From: Actinomycetota bacterium
GTDB lineage: Bacteria; Actinomycetota; Geothermincolia; Geothermincolales; RBG-13-55-18
Direction: 5' to 3'
Length of the DNA stretch: 64,000 nt
Assembly: GCA_040757835.1 (NCBI GenBank)
Contig: JBFLWJ010000011.1
Coordinates: 1-64,000 of the forward strand
The stretch's first letter is position 1, and every line of letters begins with the position of its first letter. Under the pieces are notes generated by a model that was given only the letters and a program-made list of their open reading frames with translations, made no database searches and was not told where the DNA came from. Position numbers and translations under genes: made by a program. This document shows, piece after piece, positions 25,528 to 33,883 of the stretch.

Positions 25528-26025
25528 ATGAAAGAAAAGATAAAGATCCCGGGTCCGGCGAAGGTGATATACGCGACCTACCTGAGCGCCCTCGCTATCT
25601 CCATCTACCTGGGCTTCAACAACCTGCACCCTTTTCTTGAGGGCTGGAGATACCCCTGGCAGATGAGCGTTGCCCAGGGCTTCGGCTTGATCTCCATATG
25701 GATCGTAGTCCTGACCAGCGTCACCTATATCTACTATGCGACTCTCGGCAGGCCCACGGGATGGAACGAGCCTCTGGGGTGGTACAGGATAGTCCTGGCT
25801 CTGCTGGCCATCTGGTACTTCCTGCTCTCCTACGCGGTTTACCTGCCCAACAGCTGGATGAAATGGCTGAACGACGCCTTCGGCGGCATAGCCTACACCT
25901 GGAAGGTATATGATGTCTTCCTCTGGGTCATGTTGCTGGCCAACGTGATCTACATATACGCCCGTTGGACCAAGTCGCGGGCGTTCCCGCGCTTCCGGAC
26001 GGTCAAGAAGGAAGGGGGGGTGTAG
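25528..26025 (+). CDS. Four-helix membrane protein of the hydrogenase operon, no haem ligands
   Basis: A 165-residue membrane protein in the position where group 1 hydrogenases normally encode cytochrome b. It has four hydrophobic helices (~13-31, 47-70, 86-107, 126-147) and a basic C-terminal tail. Only one His exists in the whole sequence (NLHPF), so it cannot bind bis-His haem like HyaC/HupC. It is not obviously NrfD/HybB-like either. The ribosome site is GGGGGG. Most likely a membrane link between the exported hydrogenase and the RnfC/RnfD proteins encoded next; that role is inference from position. I do not recognise the family. Confidence 0.75.
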   Translation: MKEKIKIPGPAKVIYATYLSALAISIYLGFNNLHPFLEGWRYPWQMSVAQGFGLISIWIVVLTSVTYIYYATLGRPTGWNEPLGWYRIVLALLAIWYFLLSYAVYLPNSWMKWLNDAFGGIAYTWKVYDVFLWVMLLANVIYIYARWTKSRAFPRFRTVKKEGGV

Positions 26026-26027
26026 CG

Positions 26028-27356
26028 ATGTCCGGAAAGACGGCCTACAAGACCTTCAAGGGCGGCATCCATCCTCCTTACAACAAGGAGCTGGCCAGGG
26101 AAAGCGCGATCACGCCCTGCCCGGTGCCGGCGGAGGTGCTCATCCCCCTCACGCAGCACATCGGCGCCCCCAACGAGCCCCTGGTCGCGGCGGGAGACCG
26201 CGTCGAGGTGGGGCAGAAGATCGGCGGCAGCGAGGCCTTCGTGTCGGCGCCGGTGCATTCCTCTGTGGCTGGCACGGTGAAAGGAATAAAGGAGATCACC
26301 GGCTTCACCGGGGCCAAGGTGAAGGTGGTGGCGATAACCCCCGATGCCGAGCAGCCTGATTTCGCCAAGCAGCCCGGCAAGGACGTGGATTCCTACAGCG
26401 ACGAGGAGGTGCGCGCCATCGCCCGCGAGGCTGGGCTTGTGGGTATGGGAGGGGCCGCCTTCCCGACCCACGTCAAGCTGGCACCACCCAAGGACAAGCC
26501 GGTGGACATGGTGATCATCAACGCCTGCGAGTGCGAACCCTTCCTCACCTGCGACCATCGCCTCATGCTGGAGAGGCCCACCGACCTTGTGCACGGACTC
26601 AAGCTGCTCCTCAAGGCCGTCGGGGCAAGAAAAGGTATCATCGGCGTCGAGGCCAACAAGATGGACGCGGTGGAAGCCGTGCGCGCGGCGGCGCAGGGCG
26701 AGACGGATATAACGGTGGAGATACTCGACGTCAAGTACCCGGAGGGAGCGGAGAAGATGCTCATCTTCGCCCTCACGCGACGCAAGGTGCCGCCAGGCAA
26801 GCTCCCCTCGGAGGTGGGCTGCGTGGTGCAGAACGTGGGCACGGCCGTCGCCCTCTATGAGGCCGCGTCCTGGGGCAAGCCCCTCTACGAGAGGGTGATC
26901 ACCGTCAGCGGTCCCGGCATCAAGGAGCCGGGTAACCTGCTGGTTAGGATCGGCACCCCCATGTCCGCGCTCATAGACGCCTGCGGGGGTCTCCAGGGCG
27001 AGCCCGGCAAGGTGATCATGGGCGGTCCCATGACCGGCTGGGCCCAGCCCGATACCGCCACCCCGGTGGTCAAGGGCACCTCGGGCGTGCTGGCCTTCAC
27101 CGCCGACCTCATCGACGTGGCGGACGAGCACGAATGCGTGCGCTGCGGCAAATGCATAGATGCGTGCCCCATGTTCCTGCAGCCCAACTTCATCGTGCAG
27201 GCAGTGAAGAAGGAGCTCTGGGACAAGGCGGAGATGTGGGGGGCCATGGACTGTTTCGAGTGCGGCTGCTGTTCCTTCACCTGCCCCGCCTACATCCCCC
27301 ACGTGACCTATGTCCGCGAAGCCAAGGCCGACATAGCGGCCCTGAAGAAAAGATAA
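26028..27356 (+). CDS. rnfC: RnfC homologue (NADH/Fe-S subunit)
   Basis: A 442-residue protein with the RnfC layout: N-terminal barrel-sandwich region (FKGGIHPPYNKELARES), the NuoF-like nucleotide/flavin fold with 'LVGMGGAAFPTHVKLAPP' (~137-154) and 'INACECEPFLTCDHRLM', an SLBB-like part, and two [4Fe-4S] motifs near the C-terminus, 'CVRCGKCIDACPMF' and 'CFECGCCSFTCPAYIPH'. In Rnf complexes RnfC exchanges electrons with NAD(H) on the cytoplasmic side. The ATG follows GAAGGGGGGG and lies two bases after the four-helix gene's stop, so it is part of the hydrogenase operon. An upstream in-frame extension overlaps the previous gene and is not used. Confidence 0.88.
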   Translation: MSGKTAYKTFKGGIHPPYNKELARESAITPCPVPAEVLIPLTQHIGAPNEPLVAAGDRVEVGQKIGGSEAFVSAPVHSSVAGTVKGIKEITGFTGAKVKVVAITPDAEQPDFAKQPGKDVDSYSDEEVRAIAREAGLVGMGGAAFPTHVKLAPPKDKPVDMVIINACECEPFLTCDHRLMLERPTDLVHGLKLLLKAVGARKGIIGVEANKMDAVEAVRAAAQGETDITVEILDVKYPEGAEKMLIFALTRRKVPPGKLPSEVGCVVQNVGTAVALYEAASWGKPLYERVITVSGPGIKEPGNLLVRIGTPMSALIDACGGLQGEPGKVIMGGPMTGWAQPDTATPVVKGTSGVLAFTADLIDVADEHECVRCGKCIDACPMFLQPNFIVQAVKKELWDKAEMWGAMDCFECGCCSFTCPAYIPHVTYVREAKADIAALKKR

Positions 27357-27369
27357 GGAGGTGATGCAA

Positions 27370-28509
27370 GTGGCAGACAAGATGCTTTTAAACGTCTCAC
27401 CTCACCTGCACAAGAAGAACGAGACCATCTCACGCGCCATGCGGGACGTGCTCATCGCGCTGACGCCCGCCGCCATCTGGGCCATGGTGGTCTTCGGCTT
27501 CAACGTGGTGCTGATCATCGCAGTGAGCTGCGCCACCGCTGCCCTCACCGAGTTCGTGATGCGCAAGATCTTGCGGCGCAAGGTGACCCTGGGCGATTAC
27601 AGCGCCATGGTGACGGGGGTCCTCTTCGCCTTCCTGCTCCCCCCGACCACCCCCCTATGGGTCGTGGCCATCGGGGCCTTCATCGCCATCGCGGTCTTCA
27701 AGGAGCTCTTCGGGGGCCTGGGCAAGAACATCTTCAACCCGGCCATCACCGCCAGGTTGCTGTTGTGGATCACCCCCCTGGCTATCTACACCACCAAGTT
27801 CGTGAGGCCGTTCTACTGGCGGGACAGCGGTTTCTTCACCCCTATAGCCACCAGCATCTCGAACGGGGTCACCACCTTCAAGACCCTGGCGGGCAACGTC
27901 TCCGCCGATGTGGTGGTACACGCCACGCCGCTGTCCCTGCTCAAGTCGGGACGGTGGGGGGTGAGCGCGGTGACCGGCCCCACCCCCGTCGGGGCGACCT
28001 GGACCACCTCCAGCGGCAGGCCCAGCCTCGGCTCCCTGTTCCTGGGGCTCAAGAGCGGCAGCATAGGCGAGATATCAGTGCTGCTCCTGCTCCTGGGCGG
28101 CCTCTATCTCATCTGGCGTGGGACCATAGACTGGCGCATCCCCACGGCGATCATCGGCAGTTTTCTCGTGCTGAACCTCATCGCCTGGAACCAGCCGTTC
28201 TACAACCTCTTCTCCGGCGGCCTCTTCCTGGGCGCCTTTTTCATGGCCACCGACTGGGTGACCAGCCCGGTGACGCGAAGAGGCAAATGGATCTATGGCA
28301 TCGGGATAGGGGTGACCATCTTCCTGATACGGTTCGTTTATATATGGCCTGAGGGCGTAGCCGTGTCCATCTTCATATGGAACATCCTGACCCTGGCAAT
28401 CGACAGGTATATCGCGGTGCCGAAGTTCGGCGAGGTGGGAACAACGGTGTTCAACAAGCTTCCCGTCCTTCCCGGGCCCGCTCCGCAGCCTGCCAAGAAG
28501 GAGGCGTGA
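27370..28509 (+). CDS. rnfD: RnfD/NqrB homologue (flavinylated membrane subunit)
   Basis: About 379 residues with roughly eight to nine membrane helices of the RnfD/NqrB family. 'LGDYSAMVTGVLFAFLLPPT' and 'GGLGKNIFNPAITARLLLW' are the family's conserved blocks. The covalent-FMN site is represented by 'VVVHATPLSLL' (Thr at ~186): the ATPL core is present but the usual Ser-Gly before it is Val-His. GTG at 27370 is preferred (AAGGAGG eight bases upstream); ATG at 27364 is too close. No rnfG, which supplies the second flavin, and no rnfA, B or E lie in this operon. Confidence 0.85.
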   Translation: MADKMLLNVSPHLHKKNETISRAMRDVLIALTPAAIWAMVVFGFNVVLIIAVSCATAALTEFVMRKILRRKVTLGDYSAMVTGVLFAFLLPPTTPLWVVAIGAFIAIAVFKELFGGLGKNIFNPAITARLLLWITPLAIYTTKFVRPFYWRDSGFFTPIATSISNGVTTFKTLAGNVSADVVVHATPLSLLKSGRWGVSAVTGPTPVGATWTTSSGRPSLGSLFLGLKSGSIGEISVLLLLLGGLYLIWRGTIDWRIPTAIIGSFLVLNLIAWNQPFYNLFSGGLFLGAFFMATDWVTSPVTRRGKWIYGIGIGVTIFLIRFVYIWPEGVAVSIFIWNILTLAIDRYIAVPKFGEVGTTVFNKLPVLPGPAPQPAKKEA

Positions 28510-28529
28510 CCCGAACTGACACAGATAAT

Positions 28530-28551
28530 GGGCGACCCTCGCGGGTCGCCC
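28530..28551 (+). terminator. Hairpin after rnfD, weak terminator
   Basis: GGGCGACCC-TCGC-GGGTCGCCC forms a 9-bp perfect stem 20 bp after the rnfD stop. It is followed by TCTGATTTGG rather than a T-run, so it may end or only attenuate transcription into the maturation genes. Confidence 0.5.
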
Positions 28552-28727
28552 TCTGATTTGGACGGGCATCAAGCCCGGACAATGGGAATCTCCCGGGTGA
28601 CTGACACGCCGATGAATAAGGTCGTTGTGCGGCGGTGGGCAAGTGCCTTACCATTACCTGATGTTACGGCCTTGCCTCCGAGGAGCATTTCGAGGCCTGA
28701 CGCCCGAGGACATTAGGACGGAAGGAT

Positions 28728-29183
28728 ATGTCTGCGTGTGTGGTCATCGGCATCGGTAATACCCTCATGGGCGACGACGGGGTGGGTATCCACGCCGTCC
28801 GCTACCTCGCGGGAAAACTGCCGGACGGCGTGCCCCTCGTCGAGGGGGGCGTTTACGGACTGGATCTGCTGACCTGCCTGGAGAACCAGCACAAGGCCAT
28901 CTTCATCGATGCCATTGACGTGGGCGACGAGCCGGGCGCCGTGTTCCGCTTCTCGCCGCGTGAGGTCAGGGAGAACCGGGACAGCCCCGCCGTCTCCCAG
29001 CACGATATCGGCCTCTACGATCTCATCGCCACCGCTCGACTGCTCGACCAGTGCCCGCAAGATATCGTGGTCATCGCGGTACAGGTGAAGAGCATAGAGG
29101 TGGGGATGGAGCTCTCGCCGGAGGTGCGCGGTTCCCTCCCCCACGTGCATCGCCTGGTCATGGAGGAGTTGAGTGGACGATAG
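28728..29183 (+). CDS. hyaD: Hydrogenase maturation protease
   Basis: Endopeptidase that removes the C-terminal tail of the large subunit after nickel insertion. 'VIGIGNTLMGDDGVGIHAV' at the N-terminus contains the first Ni-sensing acidic residue (Glu replaced by Asp in GDDG), 'FIDAIDVGDEPG' the second, and 'SQHDIGLYDLIATARLL' the His. 151 residues is the normal length. It heads a maturation block separated by ~220 bp from the structural genes and overlaps hypF by 11 bp. Confidence 0.92.
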   Translation: MSACVVIGIGNTLMGDDGVGIHAVRYLAGKLPDGVPLVEGGVYGLDLLTCLENQHKAIFIDAIDVGDEPGAVFRFSPREVRENRDSPAVSQHDIGLYDLIATARLLDQCPQDIVVIAVQVKSIEVGMELSPEVRGSLPHVHRLVMEELSGR

Positions 29184-31455
29184 GAACACCACATACCTGG
29201 CCATAGAGGTGTCCGGCATCGTGCAGGGCGTCGGTTTCCGCCCTTTTGTCTACCGCCTTGCAGAGGAGCGCGGCATCAGGGGCAGCGTGGTCAATACGCC
29301 TGACGGGGTGAAGATAGAGGCCGCCGCGGCGTCCGAGCACCTGCGCTCGTTCCTGGAGAGGCTGCTGGCGGAAGCGCCTCCCCAGGCCGTCATCGAGGAC
29401 GTGCGCAGCGCGGAAGCACCCGCCTTCGACGCTACATCGTTTGTCATCCTGGAAAGCTCCAGCGAGGGGCGCAGGCAGGCTCTCATCTCGCCCGACCTGG
29501 CCACCTGCGACGACTGTTTGCACGAGCTATACGATCCCCGCGACCGCAGGTACCGCTACCCCTTCATCAACTGCACCAACTGTGGGCCCCGTTTCACCAT
29601 CATCCGCGACATCCCCTACGACCGGCCTCTCACCACCATGTCCGCCTTCACCATGTGCGAGGAATGTGCTCGGGAGTACCACGACCCCGCCGACCGCCGC
29701 TTCCATGCCCAGCCCAACGCGTGCCCGGTATGCGGCCCCCGGCTGTGGCTTGCCGACGCGGACGGGAAGGAACTGGAGGCGGAAGCGGTGGAGGCGGCCG
29801 CCGTACGCATCAGGCGGGGGGAGATAGTCGCCCTCAAGGGGTTGGGGGGCTTCCACCTGGCCTGCGATGCCACTTCGGACGAGACGGTCTCCAGGTTGCG
29901 GGAGCGGAAAAGACGCTACGCCAAGCCCCTGGCGGTGATGGTCGGAGACCTGGACGAAGCCGGGAGATACTGCCGCGTGAGCGCCGGGGAGGCCCGGCTT
30001 CTCGCTTCTCCGCGCCGCCCCATCGTGCTGCTCGAGGAAAGGCGGGACTCGGGCCTCTCCCGCGAGCTGGCACCGGGGCTGCGGCACCAGGGCATCTTCC
30101 TCCCCTACACTCCCCTGCACCACCTGTTGATGGAGGAGGTGGGCGCCCCGCTGGTCATGACCAGCGGCAACCTCTCCGAGGAGCCCATCGCCAAAGACAA
30201 CGGTGAAGCCCTCCGCCGCCTGGCGGGGATAGCGGATTGTTTTCTCCTCCACGACCGTGACATCCTGGTGAGGTACGACGATTCGGTGTCCATGGTGCTG
30301 GAGCAGTGTGAATACCCGTTGAGGAGGGCGCGGGGATACGCCCCTTATCCGGTAAGGCTCGAGAAGGATTCGCCACTGGAGGTGCTGGCGCTGGGGGCGG
30401 AGCTGAAGAATACCTTCTGTTTCCTGCGCGGAAAGCACGCTTTCGTCGGGCAGCATATCGGGGACATGGACGATCGCGAGGTGGTGGAGCACTACGAGGG
30501 GGCCATGCGGGCCATTCGCCGCCTCTTCTCCCTCTCCCCGCGGGTCATCGCGCACGACCTGCACCCGGAGTATCTGACCACCCAGATGGCGGCGGAATAC
30601 GGCCTGCCCCTCGTCGGCGTCCAGCACCACCATGCGCATATAGTGAGCTGCATGGCCGACAACGGCCTGGAGGGCAGGGTGATCGGGGTCTCCTGGGACG
30701 GGACCGGCTATGGCTTGGACGGCACGGTGTGGGGCGGCGAGTTCCTGGTCTGCGACGAAAAGGACTTCGAGCGGGTTGCCCACCTCTCCATCTATCCCAT
30801 GCCCGGCGGTGAGGCGTGCATAAAGGAACTTCACCGCATGGCATTCGGCGTGCTGTGGGAGGTATGCGCGGACGAGGCGGAAGCCATCGCCCGCTTCGGC
30901 GAGCTCTTCGCGGCGCGAGCAGCCGAGGCGGATACGCTTGCCGCGCAGGTCAGGAGCGGCTTCAACGTGCCCATGACCTCCAGCGCGGGCAGGGTCTTCG
31001 ACGCCGCCGCGGCACTTATGGGCCTGCGGGACCGGGCCTTCTACGAGGGCCAGGCGGCGTGCGAGCTGGAGGCGGTGGCTGCCGGGGAGGTCACGCCCTA
31101 TCCCTGCGAGCTGGATACCGGCTCCTCGCCTTGGCGCGTGAACACCCTTCCCCTCTTCGCGGCCATGCTCGAGGACGTCAGGAAGAACAGGTCCAGACCG
31201 GGGATGGCGGCGGCTTTCCACGCCGCCATGGCGGGGGCTGTGGTCGATACATGTAAGAGGCTGAGCCGGGAGACCGGGATCGTGGACGTGGCCTTGAGCG
31301 GCGGCGTTTTCCAGAACAGGCTCCTTGCCACTGCGGTGGTCGATGGCCTGCGGAACGAGGGCTTGGCACCTTTTCTGCACCGTCGGGTACCATGTAATGA
31401 CGGGGGTATATCCCTGGGACAGGCGGTGGTGGCCGCCTGCCGCTTCACGGGGTGA
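29173..31455 (+). CDS. hypF: Carbamoyltransferase HypF
   Basis: Makes the carbamoyl group that becomes the cyanide ligands of the NiFe centre. Domain order is complete in 760 residues: acylphosphatase-like (~8-95, 'VQGVGFRPFVYRLAEERG'), two zinc fingers (CDDCLHEL...CTNCGPRF and CEECAREY...CPVCGPRL), YrdC-like ATP domain (~200-390) and Kae1-like domain with 'GVQHHHAHIVSCMADNG'. The GTG start is preceded by GGAGGAGT and overlaps the protease gene. Confidence 0.95.
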   Translation: MDDRNTTYLAIEVSGIVQGVGFRPFVYRLAEERGIRGSVVNTPDGVKIEAAAASEHLRSFLERLLAEAPPQAVIEDVRSAEAPAFDATSFVILESSSEGRRQALISPDLATCDDCLHELYDPRDRRYRYPFINCTNCGPRFTIIRDIPYDRPLTTMSAFTMCEECAREYHDPADRRFHAQPNACPVCGPRLWLADADGKELEAEAVEAAAVRIRRGEIVALKGLGGFHLACDATSDETVSRLRERKRRYAKPLAVMVGDLDEAGRYCRVSAGEARLLASPRRPIVLLEERRDSGLSRELAPGLRHQGIFLPYTPLHHLLMEEVGAPLVMTSGNLSEEPIAKDNGEALRRLAGIADCFLLHDRDILVRYDDSVSMVLEQCEYPLRRARGYAPYPVRLEKDSPLEVLALGAELKNTFCFLRGKHAFVGQHIGDMDDREVVEHYEGAMRAIRRLFSLSPRVIAHDLHPEYLTTQMAAEYGLPLVGVQHHHAHIVSCMADNGLEGRVIGVSWDGTGYGLDGTVWGGEFLVCDEKDFERVAHLSIYPMPGGEACIKELHRMAFGVLWEVCADEAEAIARFGELFAARAAEADTLAAQVRSGFNVPMTSSAGRVFDAAAALMGLRDRAFYEGQAACELEAVAAGEVTPYPCELDTGSSPWRVNTLPLFAAMLEDVRKNRSRPGMAAAFHAAMAGAVVDTCKRLSRETGIVDVALSGGVFQNRLLATAVVDGLRNEGLAPFLHRRVPCNDGGISLGQAVVAACRFTG

Positions 31456-31535
31456 AGTGCAGCGAGGTTCGAGCGAAAAAGCGCCGTACCCACTTGCGGG
31501 TACCGGGACGGGACGGGAAGAGAGGTAGAGGAGAG

Positions 31536-31763
31536 ATGTGTCTTGCGGTACCGGCCGAAGTGCTGGAATTGAAGGAAGACGAAATCGCGCTGATAGAGAT
31601 AGGCGGCGTGCGTAAAGACGTCAGCGTGATGCTGGTCGATGATGTGAGGGTAGGGGATTACGTACTGGTCCACGCCGGCTTCGCCATCGAGAAGATAGAC
31701 GAGCATGAGGCGCACAAGACCCTGGAGCTGCTCACCGAATTCGCCCGGCTGCAGGACGAGTGA
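31536..31763 (+). CDS. hypC: Hydrogenase maturation chaperone HypC
   Basis: A 75-residue protein with the essential N-terminal 'MCLAVPAEV' (Cys2), 'DYVLVHAGFAIEKIDEHEA' in the middle and a helical end. HypC carries the Fe(CN)2CO unit with HypD and binds the large-subunit precursor. Start at 31536 follows GTAGAGGAG; an upstream in-frame extension from 31452 would hide the functional Cys2 and is rejected. Confidence 0.94.
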   Translation: MCLAVPAEVLELKEDEIALIEIGGVRKDVSVMLVDDVRVGDYVLVHAGFAIEKIDEHEAHKTLELLTEFARLQDE

Positions 31764-31785
31764 CGGGGCCGGGTGGAGGGGTCCT

Positions 31786-32883
31786 ATGAGATACATCGAT
31801 GAGTTCCGCTCCCCCGGACTGCTGCGGGGGCAACTGGAGATGATAGAGGAGATGGGCTCGAACATCTCTATCATGGAGGTGTGCGGGACCCACACCATGG
31901 CCATCTCCAGGTCGGGACTGCGGCCACTGCTGGCCCCCCGGGTAGAGCTGGTCTCGGGTCCGGGATGCCCGGTGTGCGTGACCGCCGCCGACGACATCGC
32001 CAGGGCCATCGCTTTCGCTGGACTCGAGGGCGTGGTCCTCACCACCTTCGGGGACATGATGCGCGTGCCGGGTCCCCGGGGGACGCTGTCGGAGGCGAAC
32101 TCGCGGGGGGCCTCGGTCAGGGTCGTGTACTCCCCCCTGGAGGCCCTGCGCATGGCGGCGGAAAGCGCACACACCAGGGTGGTCTTCCTCGGCGTGGGGT
32201 TCGAGACCACCGCTCCCGCCGTGGCGGCCTCCCTGGTGCAGGCCAGAAGGAAGGGGATCGACAACTTCTTCGTCCTCAGCCTGCACAAGCTGGTGCCGCC
32301 CGCCCTCCGGGCCCTGCTCGAGATGGAGGGGTTCTCCATCGACGCCTTTCTCCTGCCCGGACACGTCAGCGCCGTCCTGGGCTCCCAGGCCTATTCCTTC
32401 CTCAGTGAGGACTACGGTATCCCCAGCGTGATCGCGGGGTTTGAGGCCTCGGACATCCTGCGCTCCATATATGTCCTCATGCGCATGAGGGAGGAGGGCG
32501 CGGCGGTGGAGATCGAGTACTCCCGCGCCGTGAGGCCGGAGGGCAACCGCAAAGCCCGGGAGGTGATGGAGAGCGTCTTCGAGCCGGTGGACGCGGAGTG
32601 GAGGGGACTGGGGACCATCCCCGCCAGCGGCCTCGCTCTGCGGGACGAGTTCCGCGACCACGACGCCGGCGCCTGGGAGGTGGAGCTGCCCGCCACGGCC
32701 CGCGATACGGGATGCCGCTGTGGCGACATCCTGTGCGGCAGGATAAAGCCCATGCAGTGCCCGCTCTTCGCCCGTTCCTGCACGCCCGAGAACGCGGTGG
32801 GCCCCTGTATGGTCTCCACCGAGGGGACGTGCGCCTCCTATTACCTCTACGACTACCGGGAGGGGGAGAGACTTGACGGGTAA
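31786..32883 (+). CDS. hypD: Hydrogenase maturation protein HypD
   Basis: Scaffold Fe-S protein for the Fe(CN)2CO centre. Conserved blocks are 'EVCGTHTMAISRSGLR' (Cys/His), 'LVSGPGCPVCVTAADD', 'GVGFETTAPAVAASL' and the C-terminal [4Fe-4S] set beginning 'GCRCGDILCGRIKPMQC'. 365 residues from ATG 31786, which has GGAGG eight bases upstream. An in-frame extension to 31705 runs over hypC and is not used. Overlaps hypE by 11 bp. Confidence 0.94.
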   Translation: MRYIDEFRSPGLLRGQLEMIEEMGSNISIMEVCGTHTMAISRSGLRPLLAPRVELVSGPGCPVCVTAADDIARAIAFAGLEGVVLTTFGDMMRVPGPRGTLSEANSRGASVRVVYSPLEALRMAAESAHTRVVFLGVGFETTAPAVAASLVQARRKGIDNFFVLSLHKLVPPALRALLEMEGFSIDAFLLPGHVSAVLGSQAYSFLSEDYGIPSVIAGFEASDILRSIYVLMRMREEGAAVEIEYSRAVRPEGNRKAREVMESVFEPVDAEWRGLGTIPASGLALRDEFRDHDAGAWEVELPATARDTGCRCGDILCGRIKPMQCPLFARSCTPENAVGPCMVSTEGTCASYYLYDYREGERLDG

Positions 32884-33880
32884 GGTCGTCACCATGGCCC
32901 ACGGCGGAGGCGGCTCCCGCATGCTGGAGCTTCTGGAGGAGGTGGTCTTCCCCGCCTTCGGCGAGCCGATCCTGGCGGCGGCGGAGGACGCGGCGGCGGT
33001 CTCTCTCCCCGGCGACCGCGTCGCCTTCACCACCGATTCCTTCGTGGTCAAACCCGTCTTCTTTCCCGGCGGGGATATAGGGAAACTGGCCGTTTGCGGG
33101 ACCGTCAACGACCTGGCCATGCGGGGCGCGAGGCCCCTCTATCTCACCATGGGCCTCATCCTGGAGGAGGGGCTGGAGTTCGCGGTGCTCGAGAGGGTGC
33201 TCGCTTCGGCGGTCTTCTGGTCCAGGAAGGCCGGGGTAAGAGTGGTGGCGGGAGATACCAAGGTGGTCGAGAAGGGGGCGGCGGACGCCATGTACATAAA
33301 CACCTCGGGCCTGGGGGTCATCCAGGCGGGGAGGGAGGTGTCCATCCGCGGGGCGGAGCAGGGTGACGTGCTTCTGGTCAGCGGCTTCCTGGGAGACCAC
33401 GAAGCCGCGGTCCTCAGCGTCAGGGAGGGCTTGGACTTTCAGGTGGACGTGGATTCCGACTGCGCTCCCCTGCATGGCCTGGTGGAGGTCATGCAGGGGG
33501 CGGGGGCTGTGCACGCCCTGCGCGATCCCACCCGCGGTGGCCTGGCAGCGTCCCTCAAGGAAATGGCCACCTCCTCCGGTATGACCATCGAACTGGTCGA
33601 GGAAGACATCCCGGTGAGGGAAGCGGTGAAGGCCTTCTGCGAGGTGCTGGGCCTGGACCCGCTGCTCCTGGCCAACGAGGGAAGGCTGGTGGCGGCGGTG
33701 CCGCCGCACGATGCGGGGGAGGTGCTCGCGGCCATGCACGATCATCCCCTTGGCCGTGACGCGGCGGTTATCGGGCGCGTCATCGATGGGCGCAAAGGCG
33801 AGGTGAGCCTGCTCACCCCCCTGGGTTCACACCGACTGCTGCGCATGCCCTCCGGCGAGCTTTTCCCGAGGATCTGCTAG
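32873..33880 (+). CDS. hypE: Carbamoyl dehydratase HypE
   Basis: Dehydrates the S-carbamoyl group to a thiocyanate on its C-terminal Cys. PurM-like ATPase of 335 residues: 'MAHGGGGSRMLELLEEVVF' at the N-terminus, 'FTTDSFVVKPVFFPGGDIG', 'GTVNDLAMRGARP' and the required C-terminal 'PRIC'. Start is TTG, preceded by GGGAGGGGGAGAG, inside the end of hypD. hypA and hypB, the nickel-insertion pair, are not next to it. Its stop is three bases from the stop of the convergent repeat-protein gene. Confidence 0.94.
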   Translation: MTGKVVTMAHGGGGSRMLELLEEVVFPAFGEPILAAAEDAAAVSLPGDRVAFTTDSFVVKPVFFPGGDIGKLAVCGTVNDLAMRGARPLYLTMGLILEEGLEFAVLERVLASAVFWSRKAGVRVVAGDTKVVEKGAADAMYINTSGLGVIQAGREVSIRGAEQGDVLLVSGFLGDHEAAVLSVREGLDFQVDVDSDCAPLHGLVEVMQGAGAVHALRDPTRGGLAASLKEMATSSGMTIELVEEDIPVREAVKAFCEVLGLDPLLLANEGRLVAAVPPHDAGEVLAAMHDHPLGRDAAVIGRVIDGRKGEVSLLTPLGSHRLLRMPSGELFPRIC

Positions 33881-33883
33881 GTC

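Noticed and set aside
26028..28509. A complete Rnf complex
   Set aside because: Only C and D homologues are present; no A, B, E or G follow, the next genes being hydrogenase maturation factors.
29527..31380. 617-codon antisense frame opposite hypF
   Set aside because: A shadow of a firmly identified gene; no protein-like domains or start signal.
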